Assembly (NCBI GenBank): GCA_001839685.1 | Contig: MLAK01000640.1 | Span: forward strand, 37,183 to 86,053 | Direction of reading: 5' to 3' | DNA: 48,871 bases | Source of the DNA: Tritrichomonas foetus | Taxonomy: Eukaryota; Parabasalia; Tritrichomonadida; Tritrichomonadidae | Shown here: positions 1-9,322 of the stretch, piece by piece | Numbering within the stretch: the first letter of the stretch is position 1 | Layout of the letters: the number at the start of each line of letters is the position of its first letter | Notes under the pieces: generated by a model | Told to the model about the DNA's origin: nothing | The model's input: only the letters and a program-made list of their open reading frames with translations | Database searches by the model: none | Program-made: the position numbers and the translations under genes

Positions 1-57
1 AGATTATTCAAGGAACAGAAGATTATTCAAGGAACAGGAGATTATTCAAGGAACAGA
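1..57. repeat. 19-bp tandem repeat, three copies
   Basis: Three head-to-tail copies of AGATTATTCAAGGAACAGR occupy the first 57 bases, differing only in the last base of the unit. The array may extend beyond the left edge of the window. No coding frame or known element is visible here. Confidence 0.9.
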
Positions 58-638
58 ATAATATAGTATGTGCGTCGATTTTTGCTAACGCATAAATTTA
101 TTCAGAGCTTACTATATTTTTTAACACTGTAACTCCTTTAATAAATCATTTTATTTTTATCATAAATTCATGTGTCTATATCAGATTGGGATTGATTTGT
201 TGAATTGAATTTCTTGCTTTATAAATGTCTTGCTTATATAAAGAATCGAAGAAATCATATATAATTTGTTTTTGATCCATTGATTCATGCCATTCAGCAT
301 TCATTCCCATATGATCATTTCGTAAGTGATCATTTATTTGAAGATCTGTTATTTTATGATATGTTATGATTCTATGAACTTAAGTTTTCATTATTATTTA
401 CTAAAAGTTCAAAAATGATTCATTAAAAAATCAATTTATAAAATCCATTATTGAGTTTTATTAATTATTTAATTCAGATTGTTTCACTAATGATTTTAAT
501 AATGATAAATGAACTTAAAAATAAATGAAAATGTTTAAAATACTTTAAGAATGGTAAACATGTTTGACTTCAATTATTTTCATTTTATTATGATGACCAG
601 TTAAGGCACTTTTATAAATGTTTAACATTGTTACATCG
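58..638. other. AT-rich spacer, nothing recognised
   Basis: About 580 bases of very AT-rich sequence between the left-edge tandem repeat and the decayed minus-strand gene. I see no gene, RNA or convincing hairpin in it. Confidence 0.5.
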
Positions 639-2158
639 TTAAATAATCGTCATATTAGTATTGTGGGTTTTGTTCAAGTAATGTACATTACCTCCATTTT
701 GACAAATATTTACAAAATCATTTGATTTTAGATATGATGCTCTAAAATTTAATCCTTTACTTTTCATAATTGATTTATTATCTTCATTATTGTTCATATA
801 TAACATTTAGGACATAAATCAATTTCGTTTTCACTTTCTTTTTCAATATCTAAACTTAAGAGTTTCTTTTCTGATTCAATTCCATTTTCATCGCTTTCAG
901 GAAAGAACAAATATTTATGTCTATTATAAAACAAATGGTCTGTTATGATGTTATTAAATCGTTGGTGAAATTCCTCGTTTAGTCTTTCAGAAATATCAAA
1001 AAATAAGCATTGGTGTCAGTGTGGGTTATTTGAAATTAAAACATTTATAAATTAAATTTTAAATAAAGTTTAATGCACAATATTTAGCATTATCAAGTGT
1101 AAAGCATGGTTATTGATGGCACTTATTACATTTTATCTTTTTCTTTAGTATTCGGACTAAATAATAAGCGCTTTCGCCTTCAATTTCTCCTGAAACTTCT
1201 TAAACTCCTAAATTTATTAACATAACTATATCTTTTTTTTACTTCATCTTTATTTTTCCGACAATTCAAATATTCTTTCATTCTCATCAAATGAAAACAT
1301 TTATCCTTTTTGCAAATGATATTTTGAATTCCATATTTTTCATTATCTAATCCATCATATCCATAATGACATTTATCAATACGAAACCAAAGGTAACAAC
1401 TAGAAAATGGCATAAATTCACCGTTCATATTTAAAATATTTGTTAATTTCCGCTCTGAGTTATTCAATGTTGTAAATTTATTTTCCATCATGTAATCATA
1501 TGATATTTATATATATAAATAACATAATTGTATCTTCATTATTTATGATCTTTACATTACTTATTATTGGTGGAAACTCTAGATATTATTTTAAATATTA
1601 TTATTCGTGTGACCTTTAACTTCTACCAAGAATAAAAGTATTTCGTTATTTTCATTTTCATCATTCGAAGAACTTCTTTTTTCAAAAATTATTATGTAAG
1701 ATCTTTTCTTTTGTTTCTCACTTTCAACTTTTTTTTTTTTTTTTTTTTTTTTTTTGTTTCTTATTTCTTATGTTCTACATTATAAACAACAAGGTTTTAA
1801 TTTTTTTTTATTCATGCCTTTTTTATTATTCTATATAACGTTAGATACCAAACCAACGTTGGTTTAGTTTTCCATAAAAACGATCGACCGCATAAATAGA
1901 ATATAGATTTAGCAATTAAATCTTTATTTTAATCAACAAACGATATATTTTTTGTTAAATCATGCAGTGGTTTTCCTTTCTTATCTGCTTTTGAGTTAAA
2001 ATGAATTTCTTGATTTTTGTAACCATTAACTTTATATCTGAACCATTCATGAGTTATTTTGAAACATTCATTGTCATCATTATCTTCATGACTTATTGAT
2101 TTATTATAACATAATCTTTATTTAATTCAAAATCATCATTTACAATTTTATATTTCAT
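639..2158 (-). pseudogene. Decayed protein-coding gene, family unknown
   Basis: Reading the minus strand from 2158 down to 639 gives a series of open stretches in different frames, joined by stops and frame changes. A start-like stretch runs 2158-2096 (MKYKIVNDDF...). A second runs about 2092-1929 and contains the segment HEWFRYKVNGYKNQE. A third lies at about 1730-1600 and includes LLFLVEVKGH. The 103-codon frame 1491-1180 is rich in Cys and Tyr (CHYGYDG, CKKDKCFHL). A 73-codon frame 1015-797 contains EEFHQRFNNIITDHLFY and ends in DLCPKCYI. A 52-codon frame continues 797-639. A T27 tract (1729-1755) interrupts it. The pieces share composition and strand and are mostly open, which suggests one old gene broken by indels. 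The family is not recognised. The 103-codon piece could alone be a small hypothetical protein. Confidence 0.55.
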
Positions 2159-2301
2159 TATCGAAGCATTACCCGATAATGAATAAACGTTAAACAGAAG
2201 AATATTCAAGAAACATATTAAAATATTCCAAAAGCTAAGATAAAATTTTCAGATAATATCCTTTATTCTGACATCTAAATTGACAAACGATCTTCAACTC
2301 A

Positions 2302-5300
2302 TTAAAGTGGAGTATCATCCTTCTTCTTCTTCTTCTTTGAGCCGGATGAGCTATCACTTCTTTCTTTCTTATCCTTTCCTTTAGCTTTCTTTGGTTTTTC
2401 TTCTCCTTGTGTAATACCTTTTTGTTTTGTAGCATCTGAATCACTTTTTTCGTTCTTTCCTTCAGCTTCATCTCTTTCTTTTTCAGCTTGTTCAGCTTCT
2501 TGAGCCCATTGTTCATCTTCTGTCAGGCCTCTTAATGTTTCTTTAAGGTTTTCATACATTTGGTAGCGTTGGTTTTCAACAGCTTCGTATGAAAGTTCTT
2601 TAATTGGAATTAAACGTAAGAAGAAACCAATCAAAAGACTGCCTATACCGAAAGCAAGTGAAGAAAGCCAATGAATCCAAGTAAGATGAGCTGTTTGGAA
2701 GACTTTTCCACCGAATTCAACAAGAATTGCTTGAACTGCTGAAATTCCAATGAAGATGATGATAAAGAGAATGTTTGAAAAGATACCATCAAAGAATTTT
2801 TGAGCTTTAGCGACAATTCTGGAATTCAAAAGATTGAAGATTTGACAAAACACAAATGAATTAAACAATAAAGTATAATGCTGTGTAGAATGCTGAATGA
2901 GATCTTTCCAAATGTTATCACCAGCCATAAGAATGATTAAAAGAACAATGATCTGATAAACTGCTTGTCCTGCAATATTTGTCATTAAAATTCCATTTAA
3001 CAATTGAACCTGGCGTCCATATGGTGGTCTATGAAGAAGATATTCACGTGGTCTTTCAGTTGCAAGAGCTAAGGCACCAAAAGTATCCATAATAAGATTC
3101 ACCCAAAGGAGTTGAATTGGCTTCAATGGTGATTCTTTCCAAACACAAGAACCTAAGAAAGAAATAACTAAAGCAGAAACGTTAACTGTAAGTTGGAATT
3201 GAAGGAAACGACGAACATTATCGAATACACAACGTCCCCAAAGAATAGCCATCATAATTGATTTAAAGTTATCATCTAAAATACATATATCTGATGCTTC
3301 TTTGGCAATTTCTGTACCACAAAGACCCATTGAAAGTCCGACATGTGCAGTTTTTAAGGCAAGTGCATCATTTGTTCCATCACCAGTAACTGCAACAACT
3401 TCACCAACTTCTTTGAGGATTCGAACAAGCCTGAATTTATCCATTGGCATTGAACGAGCTAAAACTTGTAATTTTGGAAGTTTTTCAAGAAGTTCTAACT
3501 TAGGTGTCTTTCTAAATTCGTTACCAGTCATACAAATTCCATCAGCTGTTAAAATTCCGCATTCTTTGGCAATAGCTTTAGCTGTTTCTATGTTATCACC
3601 TGTAACCATACGAACGATAACTCCTGCAGTGTGGCAATCTTCAATAGCTTTAGGTACTTCTGGACGGAGTGGGTCAGAAATTGCAGCAATTCCAATGATG
3701 ATTAAATCAGATTCTGCTGCTTCAGCTGTGCTATATTCTCCACCAACTCTATATGTGATTAAAAGAGATCTAAGCATTTTCTTTGAGTAAGCAAGAAGTT
3801 GATCATTAATCTGTTGCTTGACATCTTCATTTAATGGTTGAACTTGCCAATTAGCATCAATATATTTAGTGCAGAAGTTAAGAACAACATCTGGAGCACC
3901 TTTACAATTGACAAGCTTTTCATTTGGATTGACAGGTGAATCAATAACTGTTGTCATACGTTTTCTGTCACTATCAAAATCAAAAAGTTCAATTGATGGA
4001 TGATTTTTACGTTCCTGAATGTAGTCAAATCCCATTCTTTCAACGTAAAGACAAAGTGCACATTCAGTACTTTTACCGTCATACACAAGAATACCTTTAT
4101 CATCAGTTTTAACGGATCCTTTGGTGTTTACTGAAATTCCAATTCCGAAGATCTTCTTGAGTTCTTCTGGCATTTCAGGCAATGTATTTTGATCGTAGTC
4201 CTTTAAACCAGTATAGAACTGAGTGACAGTCATCTTATTTGTTGTTAATGTTCCTGTTTTATCAGAGCAGATATTTGAAGCACCACCCATGGTTTCGCAA
4301 GCGTTTAAGTGCCTGACGAAGTTGTTGTCTTCCATCATACGACTCATTGAATAAGACAAAGAAATAGTAACCGCTAGTGGAAGACCTTCTGGAACAGCAC
4401 AAACGAAGATGGTAACAGCAACAATGAAGTGTTGGACTAACCCAGAGAGCATCCTCCATTCCCACTTCACCTTTGCAATGTCAATTGCCCACTGAACCAA
4501 AAGCACAATGAATGTTAAAAGGGCGCCAACCATTCCAACATAAGTGATGATTTTGGCAAGATAGTCAAGTTTTTCTTCAAGTGGTGTCTTTTCGTGATCT
4601 GCGTCTTGTTGGGCCATATGGGCGAACACTAAACCTGTTTGTGTATGCGGTCCAACAGCAATGACAACCATGTAAGCATCACCATTTTCGACTGTACAGC
4701 CTGAACAACAGAATGGATTTTCGTCAGATATTGAAACAGGTAACACTTCACCGGTGACTGCTGATTCGTTCAGCTTCAAATCACGGCCACTGATGAAAAG
4801 TCCATCTGCTGCAACTTTGTTTCCATTATCAAGGTACAAAATGTCACCAACAACAATTTCTGTGGCATTGATTTTAATTCTTTCTCCATTTCGCACAACT
4901 GGTGTCAAATTGTCATTTTTCATTCGATTGATGTTTGTGAAGGCTCTCTGCTGCCTCCAATTGGTGATTGCCTGAACCAACGATACAATCAAGACTGCGA
5001 CAAGAATGGAAACAGAATCAATCCATCCAAGCTTGTCTTCACCTGGAAAACACAAAACGAGAATTAAAGAAATGATTGCGGAAACCATCAAAATGATCAA
5101 CATTAAATCGCCTAAAGCTTCAATGAAGAGTCTGAAAAAGCTTTTCGTGGGAGGATCTGGAAGAACGTTTGCACCAAGTTCTGTCTTACGTTGGCTGATT
5201 GTTGAGAGATCGCATATTCCTTTTTCGCTGTCTGTTTTGAGTTCTTTGATGATGTTTTCAACACCACCCATTTCTTTGAGGACAGCGCTATCGCGTTGCT

Positions 5301-5343
5301 CCATGAGACTCTTGTAGTCCTCGATGCCGTACTTGCCAAACAT
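2302..5343 (-). CDS. Plasma-membrane-type Ca2+-transporting P-type ATPase (P2B)
   Basis: This 1013-residue protein carries the full set of P2-type ATPase motifs. These are the actuator loop TGE (197-199), PEGLPLA in the Ca2+-binding M4 helix (318-324), the phosphorylated Asp in DKTGT (D361), KGAPD in the nucleotide domain (481-485), TGDN (581-584) and TGDGTND (653-659). Membrane pairs fall near 72-125, 262-330 and 715-910. Overall similarity is to PMCA/P2B pumps, which export Ca2+ from the cytosol or load it into vacuoles by ATP hydrolysis. The tail (about 911-1013) is charged and ends in a Lys/Ser-rich stretch. P2B pumps often carry a calmodulin site there, but I cannot point to one. The ATG at 5343 is the first in frame. 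The gene is a single exon in a run of minus-strand genes. Confidence 0.95.
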   Translation of the reverse strand: MFGKYGIEDYKSLMEQRDSAVLKEMGGVENIIKELKTDSEKGICDLSTISQRKTELGANVLPDPPTKSFFRLFIEALGDLMLIILMVSAIISLILVLCFPGEDKLGWIDSVSILVAVLIVSLVQAITNWRQQRAFTNINRMKNDNLTPVVRNGERIKINATEIVVGDILYLDNGNKVAADGLFISGRDLKLNESAVTGEVLPVSISDENPFCCSGCTVENGDAYMVVIAVGPHTQTGLVFAHMAQQDADHEKTPLEEKLDYLAKIITYVGMVGALLTFIVLLVQWAIDIAKVKWEWRMLSGLVQHFIVAVTIFVCAVPEGLPLAVTISLSYSMSRMMEDNNFVRHLNACETMGGASNICSDKTGTLTTNKMTVTQFYTGLKDYDQNTLPEMPEELKKIFGIGISVNTKGSVKTDDKGILVYDGKSTECALCLYVERMGFDYIQERKNHPSIELFDFDSDRKRMTTVIDSPVNPNEKLVNCKGAPDVVLNFCTKYIDANWQVQPLNEDVKQQINDQLLAYSKKMLRSLLITYRVGGEYSTAEAAESDLIIIGIAAISDPLRPEVPKAIEDCHTAGVIVRMVTGDNIETAKAIAKECGILTADGICMTGNEFRKTPKLELLEKLPKLQVLARSMPMDKFRLVRILKEVGEVVAVTGDGTNDALALKTAHVGLSMGLCGTEIAKEASDICILDDNFKSIMMAILWGRCVFDNVRRFLQFQLTVNVSALVISFLGSCVWKESPLKPIQLLWVNLIMDTFGALALATERPREYLLHRPPYGRQVQLLNGILMTNIAGQAVYQIIVLLIILMAGDNIWKDLIQHSTQHYTLLFNSFVFCQIFNLLNSRIVAKAQKFFDGIFSNILFIIIFIGISAVQAILVEFGGKVFQTAHLTWIHWLSSLAFGIGSLLIGFFLRLIPIKELSYEAVENQRYQMYENLKETLRGLTEDEQWAQEAEQAEKERDEAEGKNEKSDSDATKQKGITQGEEKPKKAKGKDKKERSDSSSGSKKKKKKDDTPL

Positions 5344-6702
5344 CGAATTTTATATTTCACTTTTTATATCGATTACGTTTTTTCTTTTCTTTTGATGAAT
5401 TCACTTAATTACAGAAATATTTCAAAGCTTTTTTCTCAAAATTTATAAGACGTAAATGGCTTATTCATGATTGAACGAATACTAAGCTATTTTCCCATAA
5501 AAAGTACTAAAAAACGTCACAAATATAATACCATATATTCAAACAGGATTTAATCAATTATTATTCATAGTTGCCAATTTTGTATGGGGATAAAAGTAGT
5601 TCAGTTTGTTTTTAATCTGAGAACAAATTGACTATTTAATTTTTCAATTGATATTATTTTCTTTAAAGAAATTCAATGATTTATTGAGAATTTATTTGAC
5701 CGAAATATTTTCATAGAATTCATAGGAAAAATAATCATTGAAACTCCACTTTTTCACAACACTTATTTTGATGAAAAATGATTTGTATAAACTTTTTGAT
5801 ACGGCTACCAGAATTTTGTGAAAACAACGGAAATTCCAAATGAAAAGTATTCAAATTATAATCAATAGTATAAAAAAACAATCATTGAACATAATGATAC
5901 GAATAAAATTGAAATACGTTGCCTATTGAATTAATGTAAATGTTTATTCTTAATACATGTTTAACGAAGAAAATCTCAAAAGATAAAAAGGGTAAAAAGA
6001 TATACCTGACAAATGATCTCACCAATGGAACTTTTTATAGCACTCTCAATTATTTTGAATTGATTGAAAGACACCACTCATCATAAAAAAAACGTTTTTC
6101 ATTGAAACCAGAATTCAAATCTCCTTGATGAATACGTTAAATTTATATTCCCTCACACGGGAAATAGACGTTTTTTTTTTTTTTTTTTTTCATCCTTTTT
6201 TTTCCACATGTATATTTTTATGTTTTGCCAATTAAACGAAAAGAAGATGATAACCAAATTCATAAAATGGTATTTTTGCCTTAATGCTATCAATGATAGC
6301 AGAGTTTCCTGTAAAATGTAAAATGATGGAGAAATTAATTTTCTTTGAAAATATAAATTTTTCTGAAGAAATGTTTCATTATTGATGAACTTTTTCTAAA
6401 AGATTTCAAAAATTTCTCAATAAATCCATCATTAAACGGAAAACTCTCCTATCATTGATCAAAAGCCAAATTTATTGACCCCTCTATTTTCTGACAATTT
6501 TGGAATTCTTTGACAAAACTCTCATCTTCGTGAATGAATCATATGCAAAAAATATATTTTTCTCATTAGGCTCGTCTAACCAAGATGAAGAACAAACAAT
6601 AATAAATTATACAACGAAAGCAGATATAATAAGAGAAGTATATTTAATATGTATAAAACTTTCAAATAAAACTAACCCGACAAATGTGAAAAACATGCTC
6701 AT
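5344..6702. other. Long AT-rich intergenic region
   Basis: About 1.36 kb between the Ca2+-ATPase start and the ABCF stop. It holds a T20 tract (6171-6190) and a perfect 7-bp hairpin with a 3-base loop (6285-6301, TGCTATC/GATAGCA). A 68-codon open frame at 6500-6706 has no ATG near its start and overlaps the end of the ABCF gene, so I do not count it as a gene. No RNA gene was recognised. Confidence 0.5.
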
Positions 6703-8859
6703 TTAAACCAATCCTTTATCCGCTGCTTTTGTAAAGAACTGTGACTTAATTTGCTCCTTAACTTTGTCTCTGTATTGCTGGAATGTTCCATTGAACTCAA
6801 TCAATGTTTTATTTTCACATATAAAGATCTGATTTGCAATCATTGATGCAAATGTTTGATCGTGAGTAACTGCCACAATTGCTCCCTTGTATTCTTTGAG
6901 CGCTTCACCAAGAGCTTCAATTGAATCCATATCAAGGTTATTAGTTACTTCATCGAACATTAATAAATGTGGATACATCATGGCACAAGATGCAAGAACC
7001 ACACGCGTCTTTTGCCCACCACTCAAAGATTGAATTGGTTGAAGGATTTGTTCGCCAGTCAAGCCAAACTTACCTAAAAGTCCACGAATTTCTTGAACAG
7101 TGTGTTCAGCCTTATACTTCTTTAACATGAATTGAAGTGGTGTTGTTTTATAATCAAGTTGATCAACATGATGTTGTGAGAAATGAGCTATCCTAAGATT
7201 AGATATGATTTGATGAAAACCTGAATTTGGCTTTAAGTTTCCCATTAATAAGTTAATTAAAGTAGATTTACCCATTCCATTTGCACCAATGATAACAATT
7301 CTTGAATCTTTTCGAATTTTGAAGTTCAAATGTTCAAAAATGTTCTTTTGTGGAACATAACCAAAAGTTACATCTTCTAAAACAATAATATCATCTTGTG
7401 CAGCTTCTGTTGTAATTTCGAATTCGAATTTAACTGGTGGATCGAGTTCAATAGTTTCTATTTTCTCCATTTTTGAGATGAGTTTTAATCGTCCTTGTGC
7501 AATTGCTGCAGTTTTAGCTTTAACACCAAGCCTTCGAACGAAATCCATTTTATGATCAATATCTTTCCTTTGTGCTTCTGCACGAGATTCGAGAAGTGCT
7601 ACTTTATTTTCAAACTGATTATGGAAAGAAGTCCAGTTACCTTTATATACTTCAAGCTTCTTATCTTTCAGATGAACAATATGCGTACAAACATTATCAA
7701 GGAAAACACGATCATGTGAAACAACAAGAAGGATTTGATCTTCACATGAACGAGTAAGGAACTCTTCAAGCCAACATACAGATGGTGCATCAAGGTGACC
7801 AGTTGGCTCATCAAGCAGTAAAACATCTGGTTTAATATACAGTGCTTGTGCAAGAGAAACGCGCATTCGAAAACCACCGGACATTAAATACAGTGGCATT
7901 TCAAGTTGTTCTTGTGTGAAACCCAAGGCAACAAGGATTGTAGCTGCTCGTGATTCAGCATCATTAGCGCCTATAGTTTCAAGTCTTTCATTTACCATGA
8001 TAAGTTCATTATGTGCATCATCAGTATCACTTTTTTCTAATTCTGCAGCTTTCTGGAGGAGCTCTGTTCTTTCTAAATCAACATCAAGAACTGACTGGAG
8101 AACAGATCGGTCACTTATAGGAGCTTCCTGCTGAACATGAATAATTAGTTGGCTATCTTGAACACCTTTAATCAAAGAAGAACTAATGAATTTCATCAGT
8201 GTGGTTTTTCCGAGTCCATTTCGACCAACAAGACCATAGCGATTGCCTGGTGTCAGTTTCAATTGTGCATTTTCAATTAAATTTACAGCACCAATTGTGA
8301 CATTAATTGGATTTAAAACCAAATGCTGTGGATTTCGAACTTCTGGTCTTCGAAATCCCATTCCTTGTTTAAATTGAGCATTCTCTCTTTCAGCTACTTC
8401 AAGGTGATGTCTTCTAATTTCATCGATTATATCTTCATCTAAACCGATATTTTTAGATTGCTCATCTTTATCACCAAGTGGATCATAACTGCCTGATTCT
8501 GAAATGTGCTTTCGTGCATTAGCATTCCTTTCTTCTGCAAATGGATCGTACTTCTCTTTAACTGCGGCTTCTGCTTGTCCGATTAAATTGGATAATTTTA
8601 TTGGTGCTTGAATTTCTTGTGAATTTGATTCATTTTTACTTTCCGCTTCTTCACTTTCGTTTTTGATATTGAATAACCTTTCTGCAAGCTCATTTGCGGC
8701 TTCCTCGCTTTCTGCGACATCATCAAGACCCATAATTATTGGAACGGCTACGTCTTTAAAATCATCAAGCGTTTCTGATGATTCAGCAACTTCGCAAATA
8801 TACTCGGCCATACTTTCATCATCGATTAGCTTTTTAAGTTCGCTTTGGAGCCTCTCCAT
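6703..8859 (-). CDS. ABCF-family ATPase, ABCF3/GCN20 type
   Basis: A soluble twin-cassette ABC protein of 718 residues with no membrane segments, the expected length for ABCF3/GCN20. NBD1 has Walker A GRNGLGKTT (212-220), a divergent signature MSGGF (326-330) and Walker B/D-loop LDEPTGHLD (349-357). NBD2 has Walker A GANGMGKST (525-533), signature LSGGQ (612-616) and FDEVTNNLD (635-643). The usual ABCF sequence at the last site is DEPTNHLD, so NBD2 has replaced Pro with Val and His with Asn. The N-terminal 170 residues are acidic and helical as in ABCF3. Yeast GCN20 acts with GCN1 on ribosomes to activate GCN2; a translation-related role here is by family. The open frame reaches 8883 only through GTG; the ATG at 8859 is chosen because MERLQ... 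follows and TTCACA lies just upstream. The stop is TAAA. Confidence 0.9.
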   Translation of the reverse strand: MERLQSELKKLIDDESMAEYICEVAESSETLDDFKDVAVPIIMGLDDVAESEEAANELAERLFNIKNESEEAESKNESNSQEIQAPIKLSNLIGQAEAAVKEKYDPFAEERNANARKHISESGSYDPLGDKDEQSKNIGLDEDIIDEIRRHHLEVAERENAQFKQGMGFRRPEVRNPQHLVLNPINVTIGAVNLIENAQLKLTPGNRYGLVGRNGLGKTTLMKFISSSLIKGVQDSQLIIHVQQEAPISDRSVLQSVLDVDLERTELLQKAAELEKSDTDDAHNELIMVNERLETIGANDAESRAATILVALGFTQEQLEMPLYLMSGGFRMRVSLAQALYIKPDVLLLDEPTGHLDAPSVCWLEEFLTRSCEDQILLVVSHDRVFLDNVCTHIVHLKDKKLEVYKGNWTSFHNQFENKVALLESRAEAQRKDIDHKMDFVRRLGVKAKTAAIAQGRLKLISKMEKIETIELDPPVKFEFEITTEAAQDDIIVLEDVTFGYVPQKNIFEHLNFKIRKDSRIVIIGANGMGKSTLINLLMGNLKPNSGFHQIISNLRIAHFSQHHVDQLDYKTTPLQFMLKKYKAEHTVQEIRGLLGKFGLTGEQILQPIQSLSGGQKTRVVLASCAMMYPHLLMFDEVTNNLDMDSIEALGEALKEYKGAIVAVTHDQTFASMIANQIFICENKTLIEFNGTFQQYRDKVKEQIKSQFFTKAADKGLV

Positions 8860-9322
8860 TTTTTTGTGAATTACACATCTCACAATAATTTTTTAAAAAT
8901 ATACATTCAAATTTTTAATGGTTTATTTTATTGAGAAAAAATTTTTTTACAATTAGCTTCAATTTTGAATCAACATAGAAAAAAGAATTATTTGAATTGA
9001 CACTCGACCATGATGTTTCGATCGCCAAATATTCTCTCAAAATTGTTGATCATAGATAACTTTTTGAAAACATTTCCCAAAATGAACCAAAAAGAATGAT
9101 TGAGTTCTATGATCAAACACTGATCAACATTTATCCAAGAATAATGTAAACATTAAAAGATCTAATAAAAAACATGAGATCGTTATCCTACTGCTTCAGA
9201 ACAAAAATTCTTTTTAAAATAGTGAAAAGAGAATTATTTATATTGATATTCATGTTGAGAAAAACAATGAAAATATTAAATTTGTAAAGAAAAACGTTTA
9301 TAATACTAACAAAATAAGGAAG
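8860..9322. other. Intergenic spacer, nothing recognised
   Basis: About 460 bases of AT-rich sequence holding the promoter of the minus-strand ABCF gene and the 3' flank of the minus-strand coiled-coil gene. No gene, RNA or strong repeat was seen. Confidence 0.5.

Noticed and set aside
1729..1755. T27 tract as a retrotransposon poly(A) tail
   Set aside because: No reverse transcriptase, endonuclease or target-site duplication is visible, and a second T20 tract (6171-6190) lies in plain spacer.
5349..5366. TCACTTTT-type initiator before the Ca2+-ATPase
   Set aside because: It is on the plus strand while the gene is on the minus strand, so it cannot serve as that gene's initiator.
6500..6706. 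68-codon plus-strand open frame ending over the ABCF 3' end
   Set aside because: It begins at TTG with no nearby ATG, has spacer-like composition, and overlaps the ABCF stop on the other strand.
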